Positions 16,553-25,106 of a DNA stretch of 64,000 bases are shown here, in pieces. A program made the position numbers and the translations under genes. This DNA is from Planococcus chinensis (GTDB lineage Bacteria > Bacillota > Bacilli > Bacillales_A > Planococcaceae), in the NCBI RefSeq assembly GCF_020071995.1, contig NZ_JABWTK010000003.1:338659-402658 (forward strand), given 5' to 3'. The notes under the pieces were generated by a model. The model was not told the origin of the DNA. It saw only the letters and a program-made list of their open reading frames with translations, and made no database searches. Positions within the stretch are counted from its first letter, which is position 1. Each line of letters begins with the position of its first letter.

Positions 16553-16651
16553 TCATAGGGCTGTCATAAAGAACACAATTGCTGTTAAAATTGAAGCTCC
16601 GCCAACGCCATACATAAAGTCTGCTTGGTTAAATATTAACTTATTTTCCAT
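16553..16651 (-). CDS. Putative 32-residue membrane peptide
   Basis: Short frame MENKLIFNQADFMYGVGGAS followed by a hydrophobic stretch ILTAIVFFMTAL and a stop. It has a convincing ribosome site (GAAAGGGG, eight to nine bases before ATG) and a strong sigma-B-like promoter (GTTTAA-N13-GGGTAA, 16689-16713) 38 bases upstream. One predicted membrane helix. I do not recognise a family. The promoter and ribosome site, rather than length, support it as a real gene. Confidence 0.6.
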   Translation of the reverse strand: MENKLIFNQADFMYGVGGASILTAIVFFMTAL

Positions 16652-16688
16652 TTTATAGAACCCCTTTCAAATGTTTGATATTATTAAA

Positions 16689-16740
16689 TTACCCGCTGTG
16701 CATGGTATTAAACAGGTTTTGTTCATCTTTTTAAGGGAAT
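16689..16740. promoter_or_regulatory. Back-to-back sigma-B-like promoters
   Basis: Minus strand: GTTTAA (16708-16713), 13-base spacer, GGGTAA (16689-16694), driving the 32-residue peptide. Plus strand: GTTTTG (16716-16721), 13-base spacer, GGGAAT (16735-16740), driving the DUF4064 gene. The two -35 boxes are two bases apart. Confidence 0.65.
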
Positions 16741-16815
16741 TGAATAGGTGAAAACAAAATCTCCTTTATGAACATGGTATTTTAATAGGAGAAATTTTTG
16801 AAAGAGGTGACTTAG

Positions 16816-17559
16816 ATGGATAGTCAACGCGATGTAAGCAGAGGCGCAGAAAAGGCGCTGGGCATTATTGGAATCATTTTTAACCTTTTAACGATTGCAC
16901 TACTTATCTTTTCCATTTTGAGCTTTGGAAACTTACAGAACAATGCAGAATTCCGTCAATACATGGAAGACGAACTGATGGCTGATCCAACATTGTCATC
17001 AAGCCCGGAACAAGTTGAAATGATTGTTGATGGAGTAATGGCAAGCTTTGGAGTGGTAGGCTGGATCATTGTTGCACTTCTAGCAATCAGTACAATCTTT
17101 GCCTTGCTGGCAGTTGCCCGCCTTGGAAGAAACCGCAATCCGAAGTTGGCCGGCATTTTCTTCATCATCGCCGGGTTGTTTGCAGGGATCTTGTCTTTGA
17201 CTTCGATCCTGTTCTATATTGCTGCAATTATGTGCTTTGTCCGCAAACCGCGCAACAACGGCAGAGAGATCCGGGATGACGGCAGAGGGCTTCGAGACGA
17301 TGACAGAAACAGCACAATGCGCCACGAAAACGAGAGATTGCGTGATGACAACCAGTCTCTTCACCGTGAAGAACAGCGCCTTCGTGAAAAAGAAAACGAG
17401 CTGCGTGAAAAAGAAGAGCAGCTTCAAAGAGAACGCCAAGTACGCCAAACAGAAGAACAGCTTTCAAAAGAAGACCTGGTCCAGCGCGAGGATTTAAAGC
17501 GCCGGGCAGACGAACGCCTGCGTAAAGACGGCGATGACACGCCGCGCAGACCTTTATAG
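16816..17559 (+). CDS. DUF4064 membrane protein with charged coiled-coil tail
   Basis: 247 residues. Three to four hydrophobic segments (about 15-35, 74-97, 112-140) form the DUF4064 part, followed by a highly charged tail of some 100 residues (RDDGRGLRDDDRN..., then REEQRLREKENELREKEEQ) with heptad-like spacing that should be coiled coil and may reach into the cytoplasm. AAAGAGGTGAC ribosome site. A sigma-B-like promoter lies upstream. Function unknown. Confidence 0.85.
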   Translation: MDSQRDVSRGAEKALGIIGIIFNLLTIALLIFSILSFGNLQNNAEFRQYMEDELMADPTLSSSPEQVEMIVDGVMASFGVVGWIIVALLAISTIFALLAVARLGRNRNPKLAGIFFIIAGLFAGILSLTSILFYIAAIMCFVRKPRNNGREIRDDGRGLRDDDRNSTMRHENERLRDDNQSLHREEQRLREKENELREKEEQLQRERQVRQTEEQLSKEDLVQREDLKRRADERLRKDGDDTPRRPL

Positions 17560-17566
17560 AAATCAA

Positions 17567-17601
17567 AAAAACACCTGCTTTTTACAAAGCAGGTGTTTTT
17601 A
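17567..17601. terminator. Bidirectional terminator between DUF4064 and GNAT genes
   Basis: AAAACACCTGCTTT/AAAGCAGGTGTTTT stem with A and T runs; shared by the two convergent genes. Confidence 0.88.
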
Positions 17602-18073
17602 AGTCGTATACATATTTGGCAGTCCGCAGCGGATGCCCTTCAAATAACTCTTCGAATTCCTCGACAAATTCAAAACCGTTTGCCTCATAGAAGTTTCGGC
17701 CTTTTGTATTTTCGCTTTCCACATAGACGAATAACTGTGACCCTTCAATAAGATAGGAAAGTCCGCTGTTTAACAGCTGCTTGCCATATCCATTGCGCTG
17801 GTATTGAGGTTTTAAATAAATGGCGATCAATTCCGCATCGCCGTCCTCATCCAGTTTAGTGAAATTGGCAAAACCGATCGGCTCGTCTTCGTGCATGGCC
17901 AAAAGCACAATGGTCCTATTTATTCGCATTTCCATCATGGAAGTTGAGTAGGATTTATCTAAAAAACTTTTTTGGACGGGGGAGGGGATAATGCCTTCGT
18001 ACGTATCATGCCAGCTGACATAAGCTATTTCCTGGACAGATGCTATATCTTCAATCGTGCCTGCGCGAATCAA
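17582..18073 (-). CDS. GNAT family N-acetyltransferase
   Basis: About 163 residues: IRAGTIEDIASVQEIAYVSW at the N terminus, acetyl-CoA motif LKPQYQRNGYGKQLLNSGL near residue 95-110, and the NFYEANGFEFVEE C-terminal motif. A PaiA-like or general small-molecule acetyltransferase; substrate unknown. A GTG at 18082 opens the frame, but AGAGG touches it directly, while a TTG at 18073 sits eight bases from AGAGG, so the shorter form is preferred. Confidence 0.9.
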   Translation of the reverse strand: MIRAGTIEDIASVQEIAYVSWHDTYEGIIPSPVQKSFLDKSYSTSMMEMRINRTIVLLAMHEDEPIGFANFTKLDEDGDAELIAIYLKPQYQRNGYGKQLLNSGLSYLIEGSQLFVYVESENTKGRNFYEANGFEFVEEFEELFEGHPLRTAKYVYDLKTPAL

Positions 18074-18169
18074 TGTGATCACCTCTAAAATTCTTTACGT
18101 AATGATAACAAAAAATCACCCGAATAGCCAATGATGTGGAATAATGATAGAAAAAGGAGGAGATATGAT

Positions 18170-18622
18170 TTGAACTGGGAGACCTATCATTTTGATGAAC
18201 TGACAGCGAGCAAATTGTATGATTTTTTAAAGCTGCGTGTGGATGTATTTGTAGTGGAACAAAACTGTCCGTATCCGGAACTGGATGGGTTGGATCAGGA
18301 GTCCGTCCACCTGGCGTATACTGAAAACGGCCAAACTTTGGCGTATGCGCGGCTTGTTCCAGCAGGCATTAAATACGAACTGCCCTCGATCGGCCGGGTG
18401 ATTGTCCATCCTTCTGCCAGAAGCCGCGGCTTAGCGAAAGAATTGCTTGTCAAAGCGATGGATTACATTGTGACAGAGTGGCAGGCGAATGAGATTCAAC
18501 TTCAAGGCCAAGTATATCTCCAAAATTTCTATGAATCGTTCGGCTTTTTGCCAATATCCGAGGCTTATGATGAGGATGGCATTCCACATGTCGATATGAA
18601 GTTTACAAAAAATAAAATGTAG
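18170..18622 (+). CDS. ElaA-like GNAT acetyltransferase
   Basis: 150 residues matching the ElaA family: DELTASKLYDFLKLRVDVFVVEQNCPYPELDGLDQ at the start, GRVIVHPSARSRGLAKELLVKAM for acetyl-CoA binding, and the terminal EDGIPHVDMKF. ElaA proteins are acetyltransferases of unknown substrate. Start TTG at 18170, nine bases behind AAAGGAGG; an upstream ATG in the frame has no such site. Confidence 0.92.
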   Translation: MNWETYHFDELTASKLYDFLKLRVDVFVVEQNCPYPELDGLDQESVHLAYTENGQTLAYARLVPAGIKYELPSIGRVIVHPSARSRGLAKELLVKAMDYIVTEWQANEIQLQGQVYLQNFYESFGFLPISEAYDEDGIPHVDMKFTKNKM

Positions 18623-18695
18623 GGCCTTTTTATGTATATTTTATGAGGAAGCGGGTATATATCAAAAAGGTAGAAAATACAAAGGAGTGAATGGG

Positions 18696-19061
18696 ATGGC
18701 AAGAGGCAGAGGATTACTGATTGCAGGTTTGGCAGCTGGCGCTTACTCGTATTTTAAGAAACCGGAAAATCGTGAAAAAGCGACTGTCGCTTTTAACAAT
18801 GCGAAGACGAAGGTGAATTCATTTATGGAATCGCAAAACTTGGACAAACTGAATAAATCAGAGGCAGTATTGAACACGACCGATTCACGTGAAGATGAAA
18901 AAGTAACCGAGGCTACAAAGCCAGGTGTTCAGTACTACAACGAAAATGCACAAGACAAAAACACAAATACAAAATTATCATCGAACGATACAAGTGGGGA
19001 GAAAGCGGAGAACACCGATTCGCTCTCACCGGAACAACGGATCAATACAGATAATATATAA
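18696..19061 (+). CDS. YtxH-like general stress protein, hypothetical
   Basis: 121 residues. A short glycine-rich hydrophobic start (GLLIAGLAAGAYSYF) is followed by KKPENREKATVAFNNAKTKV, as in YtxH/GsiB-like stress proteins, and then by a low-complexity polar tail rich in Asn, Asp, Lys and Thr that is probably disordered. AAAGGAG precedes ATG. A GGGTAT at 18653-18658 could be the -10 of a sigma-B promoter, but the -35 match (GTATAT) is poor. Function unknown. Confidence 0.7.
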   Translation: MARGRGLLIAGLAAGAYSYFKKPENREKATVAFNNAKTKVNSFMESQNLDKLNKSEAVLNTTDSREDEKVTEATKPGVQYYNENAQDKNTNTKLSSNDTSGEKAENTDSLSPEQRINTDNI

Positions 19062-19090
19062 AAAAGGATGGTTTTCGAACCATCCTTTTT
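19061..19090. terminator. Bidirectional terminator between YtxH-like and MFS genes
   Basis: GGATGGTT/AACCATCC stem with TTCG tetraloop, A5 before and T5 after. Confidence 0.9.
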
Positions 19091-19098
19091 GCTGCCCA

Positions 19099-20220
19099 TT
19101 ATTTTTCTTTTGTCAGTAAAACCAGTGCTGCGGCAGTGAGCAATAATCCTCCGCTTACCATAAACCCTTCATTTGGATTTAACTCGAGGGCGCCAGTGAA
19201 ACTGGATCCGCCCACTACTCCCAATGAAAAAAAAGCATAAAAGTAACCATAGGCTTTTCCGCGGAAATGGCTTTGGGTTGAATCAATCAATAGTGAATTG
19301 ATGGAAGGGAATAAAAAGGCGAATCCGATTCCATAGAGGCACATAGTGGCATACATCCATGGAACAGCAGAGACGGAGCTCAATAGGAACAAGGAAGCCC
19401 CCATTACGGAAAATCCAAAAATGAGCGTTCGGATCGGAGCAATCTTATCAAAAATCCGATTAATCGGCAAAAGGAATACCAGGATTGCTGAAATGCCGAA
19501 AATGCTCAGCAACAAGCCGCTCATTTCGGAAGGATAGTTCAACCCTTCCACTTTTAACGGCAGCATGTATGCCAGTACGCCTTGGGAAAACATCAGGAAA
19601 AAAGCTCCGGAAAAAGCAATGAGCAGCCCGCGGTTCCATACGACAGGAGACTTGGGTTCTGCAGCTACTGTTTTTGCCATGATTTTTTGTTTTTTTAGAA
19701 GGAAAAAAGCGACGATTCCCAATGCCAAAAGAAGGGTTCCAGTTAAAGCCATCATTTCCGGCGTGCTTGTCCGGCTCGCATAAATGGCACCGAATGCCGG
19801 GCCGATAATGGCTGCAAGCCCAACAAATGCACCGGAAACCGCTGCACTTTTGCCGCGCTTTTGCTTATTGGCCGAGTTGGCCATATAGGTGAAAGCGGCA
19901 GGAACAGTCAATCCTGCTGCCAGCCCATGGACAAATCGAACCGCAAGCAAGCTATACGGGCCGTCTGCCCATGCATAGGTAAACAGCAAAATGCCGCTGG
20001 TTAGCAGACCGGTCACCAAAATAGCGTAAGGCCCTTTTTTATCAGAGAAAATGCCGGATAAAATATTCCCGATGACATTCGACAAAGAATACATTCCAAC
20101 GGCCAACCCTGCCAAGAAAGGCGTAGCGCCGAGCGAAACGGCAAATGGGCTCATGATCGGCAACTGGGCAAAGAGGTCAAAGAAAGTGAAGAAAATGATG
20201 ATCAATATAAAAAAACGCAC
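19099..20220 (-). CDS. MFS transporter
   Basis: 373 residues, twelve hydrophobic segments. The segment GMYSLSNVIGNILSGIFSDKKG corresponds to the conserved loop 2-3 of drug/H+ antiporters. Rather short for the family but complete. GTG start behind GGTGAGGG. Substrate cannot be assigned. Confidence 0.85.
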   Translation of the reverse strand: MRFFILIIIFFTFFDLFAQLPIMSPFAVSLGATPFLAGLAVGMYSLSNVIGNILSGIFSDKKGPYAILVTGLLTSGILLFTYAWADGPYSLLAVRFVHGLAAGLTVPAAFTYMANSANKQKRGKSAAVSGAFVGLAAIIGPAFGAIYASRTSTPEMMALTGTLLLALGIVAFFLLKKQKIMAKTVAAEPKSPVVWNRGLLIAFSGAFFLMFSQGVLAYMLPLKVEGLNYPSEMSGLLLSIFGISAILVFLLPINRIFDKIAPIRTLIFGFSVMGASLFLLSSVSAVPWMYATMCLYGIGFAFLFPSINSLLIDSTQSHFRGKAYGYFYAFFSLGVVGGSSFTGALELNPNEGFMVSGGLLLTAAALVLLTKEK

Positions 20221-20322
20221 AAGAAGCCCTCACCTTCAAAAATAAAATCTTCATGGATTAGTATTACCCCAAAGAAGGGTAAAAGAGAAGTATGACCACA
20301 TTATAGCACCGGAGGTACCTAC

Positions 20323-21228
20323 ATGAAAAAAGCCATGTTTATCTTAAACCCATCTTCTGGTAAAGAGAAGGCTTCCGATTACCGGGAGCAAGTTGTCTTC
20401 ACACTGGAATCTATGGGATATAGCGTTGATACAAGAGAAACAGAAAAGCAGGGAGATGCCACCCACTTCGCGCGGGAAGCAGCGGAACAGCAGTATGACT
20501 TTGTAGTAGCCATGGGAGGGGACGGCACGATCAATGAAGCGGTTTCCGGACTCGCTGAACAGCCGCATCAACCGCTTTTTTCCCTCATCCCACTTGGAAC
20601 GGTGAACGATTTTGCACGGGCGCTTGGCATTTCGCTGGATCCGCCCCAAGCAATCGAAGCGTTAAAAAGTGGAACAGAAAAATGGGTGGATATCGCCAAA
20701 GTTGGAAAGCAGTACTTTATGAACATTTTGGCACTTGGGCAAATTGCAGAGTCCACTTATGAAGTATCTCCGGAACAGAAAACACGGCTTGGAGCTTTGG
20801 CTTATTTTATCGAAGGCGTTAAAGCGATTACATCAGATGCCGAAGAATACTTCACCGTGGAACATGACCACGGATATTGGGAAGGCGATGCCAAACTGGT
20901 ATTGGTCGCACTGACCAATTCAGTGGGCGGTTTTGAGAAGCTGGCTCCTGAAGCATTGACTGATGATGGATTGCTTCATGTCTACATTGTAAAAAATGCG
21001 GCTTTGCCGGCTTTTGTCCGAATTGCTGGAGCGATGCTGATCGGAAAGCTCGAAAAAGATCCGGCAGTGGAAGTAATTCACACGACAAAGGTTTCAATCG
21101 GGACAAATGAACCAATGTTCTGTAATATTGATGGGGACGAAGGCTGTGCGACTCCATTTGTGATTGAAGTACTGCCCCGCCACATCCGTGCTTTAGTTCC
21201 ACCGGACAAAGAAGAGTTAGAAGCATAA
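20323..21228 (+). CDS. Diacylglycerol/lipid kinase family protein
   Basis: 301 residues of the DagK/YegS family. Phosphate-binding start MKKAMFILNPSSGKEKASDY, the GGDGTINEAVSGL active-site loop near residue 68 and LGTVNDFARALGI are all present, with the late FCNIDGDEG segment. It phosphorylates diacylglycerol or related lipids with ATP, returning diacylglycerol to phospholipid synthesis. Similarity cannot tell DagK from paralogues such as YtlR, so no symbol is given. Strong GGAGG ribosome site; monocistronic. Confidence 0.9.
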   Translation: MKKAMFILNPSSGKEKASDYREQVVFTLESMGYSVDTRETEKQGDATHFAREAAEQQYDFVVAMGGDGTINEAVSGLAEQPHQPLFSLIPLGTVNDFARALGISLDPPQAIEALKSGTEKWVDIAKVGKQYFMNILALGQIAESTYEVSPEQKTRLGALAYFIEGVKAITSDAEEYFTVEHDHGYWEGDAKLVLVALTNSVGGFEKLAPEALTDDGLLHVYIVKNAALPAFVRIAGAMLIGKLEKDPAVEVIHTTKVSIGTNEPMFCNIDGDEGCATPFVIEVLPRHIRALVPPDKEELEA

Positions 21229-21554
21229 AAACACAAGCGCCGCTTAGCTTCCACTGTTTACTATAAAATGATAAAAGTAAAATGGCCGGCCATTTTCAAA
21301 GGGCCGGCCTTAAATTTGTCTTATAAAAAATGGCAATTACATAGTTTTTGTGAAACCTTTTTAGCAGTAATACGTTATATATAATATAGTTTTAGGGAAT
21401 TTATTTCCTATTTGTAAGGACTAAGGTAAAAAATTCTTACTGTTTATGACAAAAAAATTTAAAATATATGGTAAAAACTATGTTATTCTAATCAATTTCG
21501 GTATATAGTAAAACTAACGGCTGCAAAATCTGTACAAAGAAAGACGGGGAAAAC
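21229..21554. other. Intergenic region with weak terminator and A+T-rich stretch
   Basis: 326 bases. A GGCCGGCC/GGCCGGCC hairpin (21284-21309) without a good T-run probably ends the lipid kinase transcript. 21320-21510 is strongly A+T-rich. TATTCT near 21482 could be a -10 for the AraC gene, without a clear -35. No gene is seen. Confidence 0.5.
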
Positions 21555-22340
21555 ATGAATATTATCGCAGTGCCTACGATTCAAGAAACCATTTCCAAGA
21601 TTTTCATGAATGAAAGCGAAACTTTGAGCCAATTCGAAGGGGTAGAAAAGTTTTACGAAATCGAAACTCAACTGATTTATGAAATCAATCATTTGGAAAA
21701 AGAACGTGCAAAACAGACACTGAGAGTCTTGATTGATTTGATTGCTGTTCGTTCTGGAAAAGAAACCATCCGGCAAGTACGCAACTACTATATCGTCTTG
21801 TCATCTGTAATGGCGCGTAAATTATTTGAAATGCGGGTTCCACCAAAGAAAGCGTTCGCTTTTAATGTAGCTTGTGTGGAATTAGTCGAAAAACACATGA
21901 ACGATTCTGAATTCCTTTATGTAGCAGATGAATTGATCGAGTTCTTTACATCGATTATTTCTGAGCGCAAACAGCCTTCTTTTGGCCACCAGACGGTCAA
22001 CAAAGTGGTAATGTTTATTAATGATGAGGTGGAACGCGACCTATCAGTGGAAGACATCGCAAAACATTTCAATATTTCCACAAGCCATTTGTCCCGCATC
22101 TTCAGAGAACATGCTGGTATAACGCTTGTAGAATACTTGAATGTTCGGCGAGTAGAAGAATCCCAATATTATCTGCGTCATTCAGATAAAGGGATTTCCG
22201 ATATTTCCAAGCAATTTCATTTCTGCAACCAAAGTTATTTCACACGGATTTTCAAGAAATATACAACTGTCACGCCAAAACAATTCCGCGACAGCCAGCA
22301 TATTCCGTACTTCCGCTATAATTTGCCAAACGCGAAATAA
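21555..22340 (+). CDS. AraC family transcriptional regulator
   Basis: 261 residues. The C-terminal 100 residues hold the two AraC helix-turn-helix units: LSVEDIAKHFNISTSHLSRIFREHAGITLVEYLNVRRVEE and GISDISKQFHFCNQSYFTRIFKKYTTVTPKQFRD. The N-terminal 150 residues are not a cupin; they read as helical, with a region (TLRVLIDLIAVRSGKETIRQVRNYYIVLSSVMARKLFE) seen in YisR/YesN-like sensors of Bacillales. Ligand and targets unknown. No adjacent sugar genes give a clue. Confidence 0.88.
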   Translation: MNIIAVPTIQETISKIFMNESETLSQFEGVEKFYEIETQLIYEINHLEKERAKQTLRVLIDLIAVRSGKETIRQVRNYYIVLSSVMARKLFEMRVPPKKAFAFNVACVELVEKHMNDSEFLYVADELIEFFTSIISERKQPSFGHQTVNKVVMFINDEVERDLSVEDIAKHFNISTSHLSRIFREHAGITLVEYLNVRRVEESQYYLRHSDKGISDISKQFHFCNQSYFTRIFKKYTTVTPKQFRDSQHIPYFRYNLPNAK

Positions 22341-22363
22341 GGAGAAGCAATTCTCCTTTTTTT
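22341..22363 (+). terminator. Terminator after AraC gene
   Basis: GGAGAA/TTCTCC short stem, GCAA loop, T-run, directly behind the stop codon. Confidence 0.75.
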
Positions 22364-22447
22364 CTTGCCTTTTCGGAGGCAGTCTTCCAGTTGCAGCCGT
22401 ATTTTCGTCACAACTGGCAAGAAAATAAATGCTTCTGGAGTGTCTGA

Positions 22448-22476
22448 TTGAATTTTATGCGTCTTATAGGTATACT
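22448..22476 (+). promoter_or_regulatory. Probable sigma-A promoter of yidC
   Basis: TTGAAT (22448-22453), 17-base spacer, TATACT (22471-22476). Confidence 0.6.
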
Positions 22477-22509
22477 TCTTTATAGTTGAAAAAGGTGAAG
22501 GTGACTAAA

Positions 22510-23289
22510 GTGAAAAAGAAATTAACATTACTATCTTTGCTGACAGCGGCTGTGTTGCTGTTAAGCGGTTGTTCATCAGTAGAGAATAAAGAAGGATTTT
22601 TCTATTCGATTTTTGTAGCGCCATTTGATTTTTCCCTCGATTACTTAGGGGCTTTATTTAATGGGAGCTATGGCCTGGCAATTGTAGCGATCACGGTAAT
22701 TATCCGTCTTGTTCTAATGCCGTTCATGCTGCGCACGTATAAGCGCCAACAAGGCATGAAAGTGAAAATGGACAAATTGCGCCCTGAGATGGAAGACATT
22801 CAAAAACGTTTAAAAGAAACAAAAGACAAAGAAGAACAGATGAAAATCCAGCAGGAAATGATGGGGCTTTATAAAAAGCATGATGTGAATCCATTGAATA
22901 TGGGATGCTTGCCTGTCATTATTCAAATGCCGATCATCATGGGTCTATACTTTGCCATCCTTTATTCTCCGGATGTGAAATCCCACGAGTTCCTATGGTT
23001 CAACTTGGGAAGCCCTGATATTTTGATGACATTGATTGCTGGAGCGGTTTATTTCTTCCAGGCACGTGTATCGTTGTGGACCATGCCTGAACAGCAGCAG
23101 AAACAGATGAAGCTGTTCATCTATATTTCACCGATCATGATTATGTTTGTATCGTTCAGTTCGATGGCAGCTTTGCCTGTTTACTGGGCAGTCGGCGGTA
23201 TCCTATTGATTATCCAAACATTCATTGGACGGAAATTCTACTCGAACCACCCGGAAGTGGCGTTGGAATCTGTAGAAGAGAAAAAATAA
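22510..23289 (+). CDS. yidC: YidC/OxaA family membrane protein insertase
   Basis: 259 residues. Lipoprotein signal (LLSLLTAAVLLLSGCSS, lipobox Cys near residue 22) and five further membrane helices, the Gram-positive YidC1/2 pattern. Conserved YGLAIVAITVIIRLVLMPF with the hydrophilic-groove Arg in helix 1, MGCLPVIIQMPIIMGLYFAI and LPVYWAVGGILLIIQTFIGR are visible. It inserts membrane proteins with or without SecYEG. This may be the SpoIIIJ or YqjG paralogue; it is away from rpmH-rnpA. GTG at 22510 lies behind AAGGTGAAGG; a TTG at 22486 is a less likely start. Confidence 0.93.
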   Translation: MKKKLTLLSLLTAAVLLLSGCSSVENKEGFFYSIFVAPFDFSLDYLGALFNGSYGLAIVAITVIIRLVLMPFMLRTYKRQQGMKVKMDKLRPEMEDIQKRLKETKDKEEQMKIQQEMMGLYKKHDVNPLNMGCLPVIIQMPIIMGLYFAILYSPDVKSHEFLWFNLGSPDILMTLIAGAVYFFQARVSLWTMPEQQQKQMKLFIYISPIMIMFVSFSSMAALPVYWAVGGILLIIQTFIGRKFYSNHPEVALESVEEKK

Positions 23290-23297
23290 TTAAGAAT

Positions 23298-23327
23298 AGC
23301 CGGCAAATCTGCCGGCTTTCTTTTTTT
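23298..23327 (+). terminator. Terminator after yidC
   Basis: AGCCGGC/GCCGGCT stem with six-base loop followed by TTCTTTTTTT. Confidence 0.8.
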
Positions 23328-23340
23328 GGAGATGAATTTA

Positions 23341-23586
23341 GTGAATAACAAATTGATTCAAGGACTGGCAATTGCAGCCCTCAGTGTGGCGTCGCTTGTT
23401 TTTCTGATTATGGGGAATCTCGAAGTCGCTGTTTTGTTTATGACATTGCTCTTCGTGTGTACCAACAGTTTCCGTTACCGCCAGATGAAGGAGCGGGGAA
23501 TGGACCGGGAAGCCAAATGGATGCTCGGAATGGCCATTATTTTCGCCGTGTTATTTGTAGTGGTTTTGGCAATGATTTTTATATAA
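23341..23586 (+). CDS. Small membrane protein, function unknown
   Basis: 81 residues with three hydrophobic segments (about 7-25, 27-44, 61-80) separated by a charged loop (RYRQMKERGMDREAKWM). GTG at 23341 behind GGAG; it begins just after the yidC terminator and could be read through. I do not recognise the family. Confidence 0.65.
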   Translation: MNNKLIQGLAIAALSVASLVFLIMGNLEVAVLFMTLLFVCTNSFRYRQMKERGMDREAKWMLGMAIIFAVLFVVVLAMIFI

Positions 23587-23591
23587 AGCGC

Positions 23592-23629
23592 AAAAAGCAG
23601 CACAAGCCTAGGGCATGTGCTGCTTTTCT
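23592..23629. terminator. Bidirectional terminator
   Basis: AAAAAGCAGCACA/TGTGCTGCTTTTC stem between the small membrane gene and a leftward 37-codon frame. Confidence 0.85.
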
Positions 23630-23647
23630 TATAGGTTAATGCTGTCG

Positions 23648-23761
23648 TCAAACAGCTGATGGTTGTTCGGTATATTCGAATTTCTCTTTTTGGCGCTCTT
23701 CCAGTAAAGCATCCAATTGGTGCATGAGAATTAAGATGTCTTTTTCTGAGATTCGTTTCAA
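23648..23761 (-). CDS. Putative 37-residue helical protein
   Basis: Frame MKRISEKDILILMHQLDALL then EERQKEKFEYTEQPSAV. Start TTG eight bases behind AAGGAG, no membrane segment, predicted as one amphipathic helix. It faces a bidirectional terminator, as a real gene would. No family recognised; the ILMHQLDALL stretch faintly recalls the helix of Spo0E-like phosphatases but lacks their full motif. Confidence 0.45.
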   Translation of the reverse strand: MKRISEKDILILMHQLDALLEERQKEKFEYTEQPSAV

Positions 23762-23833
23762 ATTGCCCAGCTCCTTGTAATTGTATATACATAGGTATTC
23801 GTATATTTCACAGGACTTTTGGGGGTCGGAATA

Positions 23834-24985
23834 TTAATATTGAAACTTTTTCCGAGTCGCTAACACCACAATGATAGCCGGCAATGAAAAGCTGACCATG
23901 CCAAGAAACGAAAGGCCGGGGGAAATTTCATACAGGAAGCCGCCTGGAATCGTCAAAAGAGCAACACTTAAGCTCATGGCAAAAGCTGCATACATCCCTT
24001 GCGCTGCAGGCATATGGCTAGGTGCAAGTTTTTGGGAAATATATTGGATAAAGGCAAAATGGGCAACACCGAATGACAAAGCATGAAGTGCCTGCGACAA
24101 GATGAATACCCAGACGGATGGGAAGAGAAAAACCAGAATCCAACGCAAAGTAGAGCCGGCACCGGCCAATAAAAACATGGAGGAGACACTCCAGTTCCGG
24201 AACACATGATCCGCTTTTGCAAAAAAGAGGATTTCAAACAAAATAGCGATATTCAAGATAAATCCGATGTAAAAGCTGCTGACGCCTGTGTCCTGGAGAT
24301 ACAGAAATCCAAAATTGTAATAAGCGGCATGTGCTCCTTGGAGCAGGGTTGCCACCAATAGCAGGGTTAAAAAGGATTTGGATTTCAGCAGTTTTTTAGC
24401 TGCGTGTTTGCTGTCGCGGTTTTTCGGTTTTGGTTTAATCTGCAGTTGAGCGGGAGAGGTAGCAGATAAAGTCACGGCCATAAAGAGAAGGCCGGCCAGC
24501 ATGACCCATAAAATGGCCCCTTCCTGCCAAAGAGCTGTTGCGCCTCCCACAATCAACAGCGCAATCGTGTATCCGAGCGAGCCGTAAGAACGGCTTTTGC
24601 CGTAATGAACCTGTTCGGTCTGCATCAAGACAGTAGCTCCGCTTTCCATTCCCGGAAGAATATTCGGATAAACCATATTAAATAAGAACGTAATGGCAAA
24701 GAGCAGGATATAGGAATTTGCCGGTATGTATAAAGCCATAATTACTACAGAAGCGAAAGCCAGAAGCTGCATAAGCTTCCCTAGTGATAACAGGCGAGTC
24801 AGCAAAGGGAAAAACAAGAAAGTGGAGAGGGCACGTGCCGCCATACCGGCCCCTAAAATGATGCTTGCAGCTGAAACGCTCAATCCTTTTTCATTGGTCA
24901 GCCAGCCAGTCCAGTATGGCAGGAATACCCCCCAAGTGAAAAAGAAGGCAAAAAAGTTAAGTGAAAGCCATTTTTGATTGTTCAT
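23834..24985 (-). CDS. MFS transporter, 3-phenylpropionate (HcaT)-like
   Basis: 383 residues, twelve membrane segments, with the N-terminal FFAFFFTWGVFLPYWTGWLTNEKGLSVSAASIILGAGM pattern and RSYGSLGYTIALLIVGG of the phenylpropionate/HcaT-NupG branch. Likely a permease; whether it takes up aromatic acids or exports another compound is unknown. ATG at 24985 is preceded by GAGG; an in-frame start 15 bases upstream lacks a site. Confidence 0.85.
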   Translation of the reverse strand: MNNQKWLSLNFFAFFFTWGVFLPYWTGWLTNEKGLSVSAASIILGAGMAARALSTFLFFPLLTRLLSLGKLMQLLAFASVVIMALYIPANSYILLFAITFLFNMVYPNILPGMESGATVLMQTEQVHYGKSRSYGSLGYTIALLIVGGATALWQEGAILWVMLAGLLFMAVTLSATSPAQLQIKPKPKNRDSKHAAKKLLKSKSFLTLLLVATLLQGAHAAYYNFGFLYLQDTGVSSFYIGFILNIAILFEILFFAKADHVFRNWSVSSMFLLAGAGSTLRWILVFLFPSVWVFILSQALHALSFGVAHFAFIQYISQKLAPSHMPAAQGMYAAFAMSLSVALLTIPGGFLYEISPGLSFLGMVSFSLPAIIVVLATRKKFQY

Positions 24986-25106
24986 AATCGATAACCTCAT
25001 ATTCCATTAAACTTCTAATTTCAGTATATCGGATGTCCAAGGGTTAGGGGAGAAATCCGGCGGAAGAAATGGTAGAATAAGAAAGAATTAGACAGAAAGA
25101 AGGCAC

